A DNA stretch of 64,000 bases from Halorubrum alkaliphilum (GTDB lineage: Archaea; Halobacteriota; Halobacteria; Halobacteriales; Haloferacaceae), in assembly GCF_017873815.1 (NCBI RefSeq), contig NZ_JAGGKQ010000001.1:186001-250000 (forward strand). Direction: 5' to 3'. Made by a program: the position numbers and the translations under genes. Below the pieces are notes generated by a model. That model was not told the DNA's origin. It saw nothing but the letters and a program-made list of their open reading frames with translations, and made no database searches. Below, piece by piece: positions 53,898 to 62,326 of this stretch. Every line of letters begins with the position of its first letter. Within the stretch, counting starts at the first letter, position 1.

Positions 53898-55874
53898 ATG
53901 ACTGCGCCGAACCGGAACACGCTGTGGGCGCGGGCGATGATCGACGAGCTCGTCGCCGCGGGTGTCGACGCCGTCGTCGTCTCGCCGGGCAGCCGCTCCA
54001 CGCCGCTGACGATGGCCGCCACGCGCCACGACGACCTCCACGTCTTCTCGGTGCTGGACGAGCGCTCGGCCGCCTACTTCGCGCTGGGGCGGGCTCGACG
54101 AACCGGGCAGGTGACACCGCTGATCTGTACCTCGGGAACCGCCGCCACCAACTACCACCCGGCGGTGATGGAGGCGAGCAACGCGCGCGTCCCCCTGCTC
54201 GCGCTCACTGCCGACCGACCGCCGGAGCTCCGCGACTCCGGCGCGAACCAGACCGCGGATCAGGAGAAGCTGTACGGCGACGCCGTCCAGCTTTATAAAG
54301 ACCTCCCCGAGCCGGCCGCCGCCGAGCGACCCCTTCGGTCGGTCCGGACGACCGTCGCTCGCGCGGTTGCGACCGCCGAGGGCGCGGACGCCGGCCCGGT
54401 CCATCTCAACGTCCCGTTCGCGAAGCCGCTGGAGCCGACGCCGGTTCCCGGAGACGTTCCGGACGACCTCGATCCGACCGCGGCGCACGGGCGTGACGGC
54501 CCGTACGTCGACGTCGCTCCCGGGAGTCCGGAGCCGGACGACGACGCGCTTCGCGAGCTGGCTGGCGAGCTCTCCGCCGATCGGGGGCTGATCGTCGCCG
54601 GACCGGCGGATCCGCCCGGACTCGACCCGGAAGGCGTGACCGCGCTCGCACACGCTACGGGCTACCCGATCCTAGCGGACCCGCTTTCCGGAGTTCGGTA
54701 CGGCGGCCACACCCGCGTCGCGCCCGTGATCGGTGCGTACGACGCCTACCTGTCGGCCGACCTCGCCGGGGGCGGCTCCGACGACGACTCGACAGAGACG
54801 GGCGCAGTGGACGGACGGGCCGACGCCGGCGAGGCGTGGCTCGATCCCGAAGTCGTCCTCCGGCTCGGCGCGTCACCGACCTCGAAACCGCTCCGGGAGT
54901 ACCTCGCCGCGACGGGAGCCGACCAGTACGTCGTCGATCCGACGGGTCGCTGGCGCGAGGCCGAGTTCGCCGCCACGGATCTCGTCGTCGCCGAGCCGAG
55001 CCGGCTGTGTGCGCGGCTCTCGCGGCTCGTTCCGGGCAGCGGCGGCGACTCGGCGTGGCGCAAGCAGTGGGAGACCGCGGACCGGACCGCCGAGGCGGTC
55101 CACGGGCGCACGACCGACTCGCCCGGGAACCACGGGGCAACGGATCCGGAGCCAGTCGGCGTCCACGAGGGCGATGTCCTCCGGGTCGTCGCCGACGCGA
55201 TCCCAGACCCGTCGACGCTGTTCGTCTCGAACTCCATGCCGGTTCGGGACCTCGACCGGTTCGTCCCGCCGTCGACGACGAACGTCACCGCCATCGGCAA
55301 CCGGGGCGTCTCCGGGATCGACGGGATCGTTTCGAGCGCGCTCGGCGCGGGATCGGCGACGACCGACGCCCTTACCCTCGTCGTGGGGGACTTGGCCCTC
55401 TATCACGACACGAACGGGCTCCTGGCGCTCGACCGCTGTGACGTCGACGCCACGATAGTTCTGATCAACAACGACGGCGGCGGAATCTTTCACGCGCTGC
55501 CGATCGAGTCGTTCGAGCCCCCGTTCACGGAGGCGTTCAAGACGCCACACGGAATCGAATTCGAACCGATGGCGGAACTTCACGGACTCGACTACGCGCG
55601 GGTCGACGCCCGGCCGGGTGGCAGCGATGATGCCCGACACGAAGGGGGGGTCGACGCCCTCGAAGGGAGAGATGTCGCCCTCGAAGCCTTCGAGGAGGCA
55701 TACACGCGGGCACAGGAGTCCGAGGGCTCACACCTCATCGAGGTGCGAACCGACGGCGAGTCGAGCCATCGGATCCGCGAGCGACTCCAGTCGAGAGTCG
55801 AGAGTGCCGTTCGCGACGTGGACACGAGAGACGCCGCGGAGCGGGAGTCCGCAGATCCGGGGGTGGAGGAATGA
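53898..55874 (+). CDS. menD: SEPHCHC synthase (menaquinone synthesis)
   Basis: A 658-residue thiamine-diphosphate enzyme of menaquinone synthesis. It begins TLWARAMIDELVAAGVDAVVVSPGSRSTPLTMA, has the conserved SGTAATNYHPAVMEA, GNRGVSGIDGIVSSALG, and the thiamine-binding motif with INNDGGGIFHALP. The length is larger than bacterial MenD because of an acidic insertion around residues 190-320. The ATG at 53898 is preferred. Its stop overlaps the next start (ATGA), so it is probably coupled to the following membrane protein. Confidence 0.95.
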   Translation: MTAPNRNTLWARAMIDELVAAGVDAVVVSPGSRSTPLTMAATRHDDLHVFSVLDERSAAYFALGRARRTGQVTPLICTSGTAATNYHPAVMEASNARVPLLALTADRPPELRDSGANQTADQEKLYGDAVQLYKDLPEPAAAERPLRSVRTTVARAVATAEGADAGPVHLNVPFAKPLEPTPVPGDVPDDLDPTAAHGRDGPYVDVAPGSPEPDDDALRELAGELSADRGLIVAGPADPPGLDPEGVTALAHATGYPILADPLSGVRYGGHTRVAPVIGAYDAYLSADLAGGGSDDDSTETGAVDGRADAGEAWLDPEVVLRLGASPTSKPLREYLAATGADQYVVDPTGRWREAEFAATDLVVAEPSRLCARLSRLVPGSGGDSAWRKQWETADRTAEAVHGRTTDSPGNHGATDPEPVGVHEGDVLRVVADAIPDPSTLFVSNSMPVRDLDRFVPPSTTNVTAIGNRGVSGIDGIVSSALGAGSATTDALTLVVGDLALYHDTNGLLALDRCDVDATIVLINNDGGGIFHALPIESFEPPFTEAFKTPHGIEFEPMAELHGLDYARVDARPGGSDDARHEGGVDALEGRDVALEAFEEAYTRAQESEGSHLIEVRTDGESSHRIRERLQSRVESAVRDVDTRDAAERESADPGVEE

Positions 55875-56281
55875 AACGCGGCTGGTTCGCGGTTCTCGGC
55901 GGGGGACTGCTCGTCGTGTTCGGAGCGACGACGGCGCTGTTCGGGACCGGGTTCTGGTCCGCCCCGCTCCGTGCGGTACAGGGCCTGCTCCTCCTCGGCG
56001 GCGGTCTCGCGCTCGTTCGAGGGGGTCGCGGCGAGAAACGATACGATCTCGAACCGATCCGACTGATCGGAGTTGGGATACTCGCGCTCGGCGGTATCGC
56101 GCTTCTCAACGGAGTCGGTACCCTGATCGGCGGGATCCCGGCTGAGACGGCCGAGTTGGGTGCCGCGGTCGGCGCGGCGGTCAGCGGCTTCGCACTGGCG
56201 TTCATCGGCGGTGGGCTCTATCGGGGCGGGGACGCTATCGAGATCGAACTCAGCGACGACCCGATCCTGAGCGACCGGTGA
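55871..56281 (+). CDS. small membrane protein downstream of menD
   Basis: A 136-residue protein with four hydrophobic helices (about residues 5-25, 30-48, 64-85 and 92-118) rich in Gly, Ala and Leu. The start overlaps the menD stop in ATGA, so it is translated with menD. I recognise no family. A role in menaquinone handling is only suggested by its location. Confidence 0.65.
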   Translation: MKRGWFAVLGGGLLVVFGATTALFGTGFWSAPLRAVQGLLLLGGGLALVRGGRGEKRYDLEPIRLIGVGILALGGIALLNGVGTLIGGIPAETAELGAAVGAAVSGFALAFIGGGLYRGGDAIEIELSDDPILSDR

Positions 56282-56327
56282 GCGCGTCGGCAGTCCGGCT
56301 CCAGCGGTCGGCGAGACGGGTCCGACC

Positions 56328-56684
56328 TCACTCCACGGTGACCGTCGTGCGTGCGGTCGCGTCGTGTTCCTCAGCGGCGAGCTCGCCGACGACCCGATAG
56401 GACCCGGTCGGTGGGTCGGACCACGTTCCCTGGTACGTCGCCGACTCGCCGGGCGCGAGCGTCTCGCTTCCGAGCACCTGCGTGAACATTCGGCCCTCAG
56501 CGTGCTGCCAAACCTGACCGCCGGTGTCCGCGTCGTGTGCGATAAAATCCGCCCGCTGGCCCGTGCGGAACCGGAGCGTCAGGGGATCGACTCCCTCGTT
56601 GCTGACGGTAAGCGAGAGCTGAACCGCGGACGTGTCGTCGTCCGCGTCGCTATCGGCCGTCGCCGAGAGCGTGGTTGAAAGCAT
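56328..56684 (-). CDS. BsuPI-like proteinase-inhibitor domain protein
   Basis: A 118-residue beta-rich protein with no clear signal sequence. Segments include LSLTVSNEGVDPLTLRFRTGQ, VWQHAEGRMFTQVLGSETLAPGESATY and GSYRVVGELAAEE, typical of the BsuPI/immunoglobulin-like domain. Members bind or inhibit subtilisin-type proteases intracellularly. The ATG at 56684 starts the conserved domain. It is convergent with the menD-linked gene and divergent from the DUF2797 gene. Confidence 0.75.
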   Translation of the reverse strand: MLSTTLSATADSDADDDTSAVQLSLTVSNEGVDPLTLRFRTGQRADFIAHDADTGGQVWQHAEGRMFTQVLGSETLAPGESATYQGTWSDPPTGSYRVVGELAAEEHDATARTTVTVE

Positions 56685-56766
56685 ACGTCGACGCTCGTGC
56701 GTCGAGTAAATAAACGCTGGTGGCGAACGACGAACCTTATTATTCGCCGGCTCGTCCCTGTCAAGC

Positions 56767-57636
56767 GTGCAGGTCGTGGGATACGACGCTGGTGGAGCCA
56801 CCGTCGACAGCAAAGCTCCCGTCGACAGCGATAGCACCCGCGACGGCGACGACGGTGGCACCCGCGACGGCGACGACGGTGGCACCCGTGCCGACGACGC
56901 GGAACGATCCGGGAGGTTCTACGTCGCGAGCGGCGGCGAGGTCGACTACCTCGACGCGAGTCCGGGGACGCGGCTCTCGTTCGGACTCGGCGACCGCCGG
57001 TGTGCCGGGACGATCCACGACGACGGTCACGTCGCCTGTGAGCGCCCGGACACGCCGTACTGTGACGCACACGCCTCTGTCTGGGTGTGTGCGCGGTGTA
57101 CCGGGACGTGTCTCAAAGACGAGATGGACTGCCACGAGGCGCACGCGATGTACCTCGCGGCGTTCGCGCCCGACACGTTCAAGGTGGGCGTCACCCGCCT
57201 GTGGCGGCTCGAAACCCGGCTTAGCGAGCAAGGAGCGGATCGTGCGGCACACGTCCGGACGTTCCCTGACGGCCGGGTCGCCCGCGAGGTCGAGGCCGAA
57301 CTCGCGCGCGGCGACGACCTCGTCGATCGCGTCCGGGTGCCGACGAAGCTCGCGGGGTTCGGAAGAGCGGTCGACGCCGAGGAGTGGGAGGCGCTGCTCG
57401 ACCGGTTCGACCCGATCGAGCGGTTCGAGTTGGAGTACGGCCTCGATCTCTCCGAACGACCCGTCACGGAGACGATGGCGGCGGGGACCGTCCGCGGATG
57501 GAAGGGGCGGGTGCTGGTGCTCGACCGCAACGGGTCCACCTACGCGGTCGACGCGCGGGAACTGGTCGGCTACGAGTTGACCGAGGACGTCCCCGAGCGC
57601 GACCTCCAGTCGAGTCTGGGCGCGTTCGGCGGGTAG
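56767..57636 (+). CDS. DUF2797 protein
   Basis: A 289-residue protein with a GTG start. The Cys/His-rich middle (CAGTIHDDGHVAC, YCDAHASVWVCARCTGTCLKDEMDCHEAH) could bind zinc. After it comes YLAAFAPDTFKVGVTRLWRLETRLSEQGADRA, the DUF2797 signature, and a C-terminal beta domain. Function in this family is unknown. Near the N terminus (~residues 23-39) is a short Asp/Gly-rich insertion encoded by two copies of a 24-base tandem repeat (56835-56882), typical of a recently expanded acidic loop. Confidence 0.82.
   Translation: MQVVGYDAGGATVDSKAPVDSDSTRDGDDGGTRDGDDGGTRADDAERSGRFYVASGGEVDYLDASPGTRLSFGLGDRRCAGTIHDDGHVACERPDTPYCDAHASVWVCARCTGTCLKDEMDCHEAHAMYLAAFAPDTFKVGVTRLWRLETRLSEQGADRAAHVRTFPDGRVAREVEAELARGDDLVDRVRVPTKLAGFGRAVDAEEWEALLDRFDPIERFELEYGLDLSERPVTETMAAGTVRGWKGRVLVLDRNGSTYAVDARELVGYELTEDVPERDLQSSLGAFGG
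56835..56882 (+). repeat. 24-base tandem repeat inside the DUF2797 gene
   Basis: Two exact 24-base units (56835-56858 and 56859-56882), plus a partial third, encode an acidic TRDGDDGG repeat. It is in frame and has probably expanded by slippage. Confidence 0.8.
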
Positions 57637-57689
57637 CTGGTGGCGTACGGACCCGATGACAACGCCGATACCGCCGAGGCGCACATCGA

Positions 57690-58105
57690 TCGTTTATAAA
57701 GAACTCGTTGATGATGCGGGCCCCTGACCGATAGCGGGAGTGGAAACCAATGCGGTGTGATGGTCTTTTATAAGTGAGCGAGCGGTGTTGCTGGTGGCTG
57801 TTTATAAGTGGTTGAGGGTGCGGAGTTCGGCGTCAAACGCGAGGCGGTCAGTGATAAGTGACCGATCGTGGATCAACGGTGAACACCTCCAAAGCCCCGG
57901 TCGTCGCTCCAGCGGAGGGCATCGACTCCGGCGGAGGTCACCGGCACCGGCGAGCATTCTCCGGCAGCCGGCGCTACGCGCCGGCGACGCCACCGCATCG
58001 TTCATTTATAAATGAGCGTCGCGGCCGCTCACGTTCTTTTTAAATGCGATCACGTCGCTGCCAACCTGAGTGATCCACTCCAATACAAATGCCGTCGGGC
58101 GATCG
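57690..58105 (+). repeat. long intergenic repeat, copy C (short form)
   Basis: Three TTTATAA boxes (about 57691, 57766 and 57799), CCTCCAAAGCCCC (57886-57898), one GCCGGCGC/GCGCCGGC hairpin (~57968-57986), the perfect palindrome TCATTTATAAATGA (58002-58015) and a TTTTTAAATGCG tail (~58026-58042). It lacks the long hairpin array and the two middle cores of copies A and B. The intergenic region 57637-58121 holds nothing else that I can identify. Confidence 0.7.
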
Positions 58106-58121
58106 CTTCACGCGTCTGCGC

Positions 58122-59168
58122 TTACCCGCTGATCCCATTCTCCGTCACGAACCGTCGGACGCCCAGATACGCCACCGCGGCGAGGAGGGCGTAGACGGCG
58201 ACGGTGATCGTCGTCGCGAGATCCGCGCTGTCGATCGCGAGGCGCGCGACCGCGTTCGTGGGGCCGCCAGCCATCGCCGTCGCGCCGCCGAACAGGACGA
58301 GCACGGCGATCGAGTAGAGGAACTGCGCCGCCCGTCTGTCGGGAGCGACCGCGGCGATCCCGGCGGCGACCGCGACCACGAGCGTCGTCAGCGCGGTCAT
58401 TAACGCGAGGATCGTTCCCACGTTGGCTACGGAAGTGCCGTTCGCCTCCAACAGCAGCAACCACAACAGTGCCTGTCCGGGCGCGATCGCGACTGCCGCG
58501 AGCGCTTTCCCGTCGAGAATCTCGCCGATCGTCACGGGCGCGACCCGGAGCAGCTCAAGGGTTCCCTCGTCTATCTCCTCGGTGATCGAGTCGACGACGA
58601 GCGACCCGGAGATGAAGACGGGCAGGAACACCAACACGGGGATCAGTATCGTGTACGTGAACGTGAAGTAGGGGCTCGTTCCCGTCCGGTCGGGAAGCGG
58701 GAGCGGCTGTTCGCTCAGCCAACTGCTCCGCGACTCGCGTTCGGTCCGCTCGTAGGTCCGCAGCAGGTCCCGGAGCTGGACGACGATCACCGTCGTCTCG
58801 ACGGTCGCGTCGGGAGCGGTCACGCTCGCCGTGATCCCGCCCCGATCGTCGCGGGTGGCGACCACGACCGCGTCGGCAGCGTTGCGATCGAATGCCGCAC
58901 GGGCATCGCTCGCGCTCTCGTAGCGAGTGACGGACGCGCCGGTCACCTCGTCTGCGGCGCGTTCGAGGTCCGCGACCGCGTCGCCCGCGCCGGCGACCTC
59001 CACTTCCGCGCCGTCAAGCGCCCCCGGGTCGTACATCGAGACGAGCCCGACCACGAGAAACGACGAGAACGCGGCGATGAACAGCTGGATACCGATCGCC
59101 AGCAGGATCGTTTTCTCCGCGCGCAGCCCGGCGAGTTCGCGTTTCGCAACCGTCAGTCGACTATCCAT
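58122..59168 (-). CDS. ABC-2 type transporter permease
   Basis: A 348-residue permease. The first helix spans about residues 21-43 (TILLAIGIQLFIAAFSSFLVVG). A large extracellular loop lies between ~50 and 165, and the remaining five helices start near 170. SITEEIDEGTLELLRVAPVTIGEILDGKALA is the NatB-like coupling segment. It forms the exporter with the ATPase and the other permease, whose genes are upstream; the start overlaps the stop of the fused permease by 8 bases. The substrate is not known. Confidence 0.88.
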   Translation of the reverse strand: MDSRLTVAKRELAGLRAEKTILLAIGIQLFIAAFSSFLVVGLVSMYDPGALDGAEVEVAGAGDAVADLERAADEVTGASVTRYESASDARAAFDRNAADAVVVATRDDRGGITASVTAPDATVETTVIVVQLRDLLRTYERTERESRSSWLSEQPLPLPDRTGTSPYFTFTYTILIPVLVFLPVFISGSLVVDSITEEIDEGTLELLRVAPVTIGEILDGKALAAVAIAPGQALLWLLLLEANGTSVANVGTILALMTALTTLVVAVAAGIAAVAPDRRAAQFLYSIAVLVLFGGATAMAGGPTNAVARLAIDSADLATTITVAVYALLAAVAYLGVRRFVTENGISG

Positions 59169-61197
59169 GGATCCCTAACACCCCGAAGTTGTATGCCGCG
59201 TGGAGCAGCGTCGCCAACGCGAGCGCCACGGCGTAGTACGTCCGGTTCCGACTCGCGCCGACCGCCGTGAGCGCCGTCGTGACCCCGTGGACGACGAGCG
59301 GTGCGAAAAAGAGCGCCGCGAGGACGAGGGGGGAGAGCCCGGCGACGCCCGCGACCGACCCGAAGGCAGCGCGTCCGACGTACAGCTCCGTGAGCCCGAC
59401 CGCCTGAACGACCGCGGTGGCCTTCTCGGCGAGGAAGAAGCCGATCCCGGAGGCGAGTCCGACCGCGAGCGCGACCCGGTCGGTGCGGGCGAAGACCTCG
59501 CGCTCGAACCCGGCGTAGAGGTGGAGGCTCTTTGCGACCTCCTCGATGAACGCGATGGTCACGAGCAACACGGGGATAGAGACGGTCACCGGGAGCGCGA
59601 ACAACACCGCGACCGCGAGCAACTCCGCGACGAACACGAAGGGGATCGTACACGCGGTCAGGAACGCGACCGCGGCCAGTCCCCGGATCCGGTCCGGGAG
59701 ACGCGCCGCGAGACCGGGGGGTCGACGGACCCCCTCGCCGACCGCGTACAGCCGGACTGCGAGGGCGTCGAGGAACTTCCGAGAGACGGGTTTCTGAGTG
59801 AACAGGTCCTCCTCGCGGTAGACGCCGAGGCCGAGTCCGAACAGGAGGACGGCAGCGATTGCGGTCGGGCCGGTCGAGAAAAGGAACTCGCCGAGCGAGA
59901 CGGCCTCACCTTGGAGGTCAAACACGACGAGCGTGAGCGGCGATATCAGCGCGACCGGCGTGACGTTCGTGAATATCGCCGGGACGAACGCGTAGGAGGT
60001 GAGGAGCACGCTCACCGCGACCGTGACGAACGTGAGTTCCTTGAACGACCGCGCGAACACCGCTCCCACGAACGTCGCCGCGAGGAACGCGGCCGCGACG
60101 GGGAGTATCGCCAACACGGACACAGGACCGCCCCCGACGACGACCGCGATCAGGGCGGTCACCGCGACCGCGACCGCGACGTACGGGAGGGTCTTGCCCG
60201 CGACGATGTCAACCGGCGAGAGCGGCGTGACGAGAAGGGGCTCACCGCGGCGCTTCGTCCGCTCCGAGAGAACCGAGGAGCCGTACGCCTGTACGAGGAA
60301 GTTCATCGGGACGAGGAAGACGAAGGCCAGCACGAGCGAGGCGAACGGGAACGGCGGCGTGATGGATCCGGGAGAGCCGACCGTTCCGGCCCCGAACGCC
60401 TCGCCGCCGATCGAGGGGACCGCGAACCCGCCGTCGTCCTCGTCCTCTCCATCCGCGCCGCCATCGCTAGCGAGACCGGACTCCTCGCCGTCGGCGTCCG
60501 CACTCGTGTCGTCCACGTCGCCGCCGAGACTGGCGTCCTCGTCGTCACCGGCCCCCTCGTCCCGGTCGTCGACACCGTCCCCACTCGTCGGCTCGTCCAT
60601 ACTACCATCGCTCGTCGGCTCGTCGACACCGTCGACATCGCCCTCTCCGGTGCCGCGGTCCCCGGTCGGATCGTCGCCAACGGTCGGATCGTCGCCAACG
60701 GTCGGATCGTCGCCGGACGGCCCGGACGGGCTCGCGTACTGGAGCGTGACGGTGAGCGGGAATGCGGCCGTCCGGTTCAATTCGGCGTACATCAGTCGCT
60801 CGTTGTGGGCCTCGACTGCCTCGCGGAACTCGGCTGCGGCGGCTTCGCCCTTCGACGTGTCGGTCGCGCGGACAACGACGCCTTCCATCGCGCCGCGGTC
60901 GTGAACGACGAGGTCCGCGTTCGTGCCGAGCGTCGCGCGTTCGGCCGGGACGAGCGTCAGGGCGGGCTCCCCCTCGACCGCGTCCGCGTACGACGAGTCG
61001 GCATCGACGCCCACTCGGTAGACGTCGCGGTCGACGTCGAGTCCGACCACGCCGGCCGCGACGCCCGCACCGACGACGGTCCCGGCGATCGCCAGCAGCG
61101 CAACCGCAGCGAGGACGGTCCGACGGTCGACGCCCCCCGACGCGCGCGACGCCTCCCAGCGGGCCACCCGGAGGACCCGCTTCAGCCGAGTTCTCAC
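59161..61197 (-). CDS. ABC-2 permease fused to a PrsW-type intramembrane protease
   Basis: A 678-residue protein. Residues ~1-460 are an ABC-2 permease: one N-terminal helix (~27-48), a large extracellular region with an acidic linker (~156-265) and five more helices, with SERTKRRGEPLLVTPLSPVDIVAGK as coupling segment. Residues ~500-678 are a PrsW-like protease with EExxK (E552, E553, K556), FxxxE (F587, E591), H637 and HxxxN (H666, N670). The acidic linker contains three tandem 18-base units (60663-60716). The stop overlaps the next permease and its start overlaps the ATPase stop. What the protease domain cleaves is unknown. Confidence 0.88.
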   Translation of the reverse strand: MRTRLKRVLRVARWEASRASGGVDRRTVLAAVALLAIAGTVVGAGVAAGVVGLDVDRDVYRVGVDADSSYADAVEGEPALTLVPAERATLGTNADLVVHDRGAMEGVVVRATDTSKGEAAAAEFREAVEAHNERLMYAELNRTAAFPLTVTLQYASPSGPSGDDPTVGDDPTVGDDPTGDRGTGEGDVDGVDEPTSDGSMDEPTSGDGVDDRDEGAGDDEDASLGGDVDDTSADADGEESGLASDGGADGEDEDDGGFAVPSIGGEAFGAGTVGSPGSITPPFPFASLVLAFVFLVPMNFLVQAYGSSVLSERTKRRGEPLLVTPLSPVDIVAGKTLPYVAVAVAVTALIAVVVGGGPVSVLAILPVAAAFLAATFVGAVFARSFKELTFVTVAVSVLLTSYAFVPAIFTNVTPVALISPLTLVVFDLQGEAVSLGEFLFSTGPTAIAAVLLFGLGLGVYREEDLFTQKPVSRKFLDALAVRLYAVGEGVRRPPGLAARLPDRIRGLAAVAFLTACTIPFVFVAELLAVAVLFALPVTVSIPVLLVTIAFIEEVAKSLHLYAGFEREVFARTDRVALAVGLASGIGFFLAEKATAVVQAVGLTELYVGRAAFGSVAGVAGLSPLVLAALFFAPLVVHGVTTALTAVGASRNRTYYAVALALATLLHAAYNFGVLGIHG
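60663..60716 (-). repeat. 18-base tandem repeat inside the ABC-PrsW gene
   Basis: Three 18-base units, the first two identical and the third differing only at its last two bases, encode repeated VGDDPT in the acidic extracellular linker. Confidence 0.8.
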
Positions 61198-62183
61198 TCC
61201 CTCCCCTCCGGTCGGTCCGTCGATGTCGCGTCGTCGCTCTCGTCCATGCGGTCGCCGGCGCGCCGACCCGGCATCGGACGGCCGACGAGTTCGAGGAAGA
61301 CGTCCTCGAGGCTGGGTTCGCGGGTTCTGATGTCGACGACCGCGCCGCCCGCGGTGGCCGCGGCCCCCCGCACTGTCTCGACCGCGTCTATCGTCGGAAC
61401 CGCGGTGCGGAACCGGTCGCCGACCGCCTCGACGGTCGCGTCCGGAAGCGATCCGTCGTGGTCGTTGCGGATCGCTTCGAGGTCGGGCGAGATGTCCGTG
61501 TACACGTGATACGTCGTTTCGCCGTGTCGCTCTCGGATCCCGTCGACGGTGCCGCGGGCGACGATCCGTCCCTCGTTCATGATGACCACCCGATCACAGA
61601 CGGATTCGACGTGATACAGGTTGTGCGCGGAGAACACGACGGTCTTCCCGGCTGCGCGAAGCTCGCGAGTGAACTCCAACACCGAGTTCGTCGTCACCGG
61701 GTCGAGCCCGGAGGCCGGCTCGTCGTACACGAGGACGTCGGGGTCGTTGACCAGCGATCGCGCGATCGCGACCTTCCGTTTCATTCCCTTCGAGACGTCA
61801 CCGAGCCGCCGGTCGCGGTGATCGAGCTCCAGCCGATCGAGCGCGTCCTCGATCCGCTCGTTCGCGACCGGTCGCGGGACATCGTAGAGGTCGGCAAAGA
61901 AGCGGAGATAGGAGGTCGCGGTCATCTCCTCGTATAACGGGGACTCCTCGGGGAGGAACCCCAGATGGTGTCGCATTGCCGGTTCAGTCGAGTCGTAGCC
62001 GGCGACGCGTGCCTCGCCCGCGGTCGGCTCGACGAGCCCGGCGAGTATCTTCAGGGTCGTCGTCTTGCCCGCGCCGTTCGGCCCGACGATACCGAACACC
62101 TCCCCCTCACCGACGCTGAAATCGCTGTCGACGACGGCCGCAAAGTCGCCGTACGTCTTCCGGAGGCCCGCGACCTCGATCAT
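61194..62183 (-). CDS. ABC transporter ATP-binding protein (NatA-like)
   Basis: A 329-residue ATPase. Walker A is GPNGAGKTT (~residues 34-42), the signature motif region is VSKGMKRKVAIARSLV, and Walker B is DVLVYDEPASGLDP. The C-terminal ~100 residues are a regulatory extension, with EPSLEDVFLELVGRP typical of exporters. It is the first gene of the three-gene exporter operon; its stop overlaps the permease-protease start (ATGA). Confidence 0.95.
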   Translation of the reverse strand: MIEVAGLRKTYGDFAAVVDSDFSVGEGEVFGIVGPNGAGKTTTLKILAGLVEPTAGEARVAGYDSTEPAMRHHLGFLPEESPLYEEMTATSYLRFFADLYDVPRPVANERIEDALDRLELDHRDRRLGDVSKGMKRKVAIARSLVNDPDVLVYDEPASGLDPVTTNSVLEFTRELRAAGKTVVFSAHNLYHVESVCDRVVIMNEGRIVARGTVDGIRERHGETTYHVYTDISPDLEAIRNDHDGSLPDATVEAVGDRFRTAVPTIDAVETVRGAAATAGGAVVDIRTREPSLEDVFLELVGRPMPGRRAGDRMDESDDATSTDRPEGRE

Positions 62184-62262
62184 GTCGGCGGCTCCGTCGT
62201 GGCGTCGGTTAAACCCACCCCCGCGGCTATCAGCGGCGAGAACGGGGTACGATCCCGTCTCG

Positions 62263-62326
62263 ACTCACTCGTCACCCGACTCACTCGTCACACGATTCAC
62301 TCGTCACCCGACTCACTCGTCAGTCG
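62263..62326. repeat. 16-base tandem repeat next to a stop codon
   Basis: Four units of ACTCACTCGTCACCCG or close variants, running from 62263 to 62326. The last unit overlaps the stop codon of the desuccinylase-like gene. It has no spacers, so it is not a CRISPR. Confidence 0.7.

Noticed and set aside
62263-62326. Short direct repeats that could be taken for a CRISPR array
   Set aside because: The units are contiguous without spacers and only 16 bases long; no cas genes are in the window.
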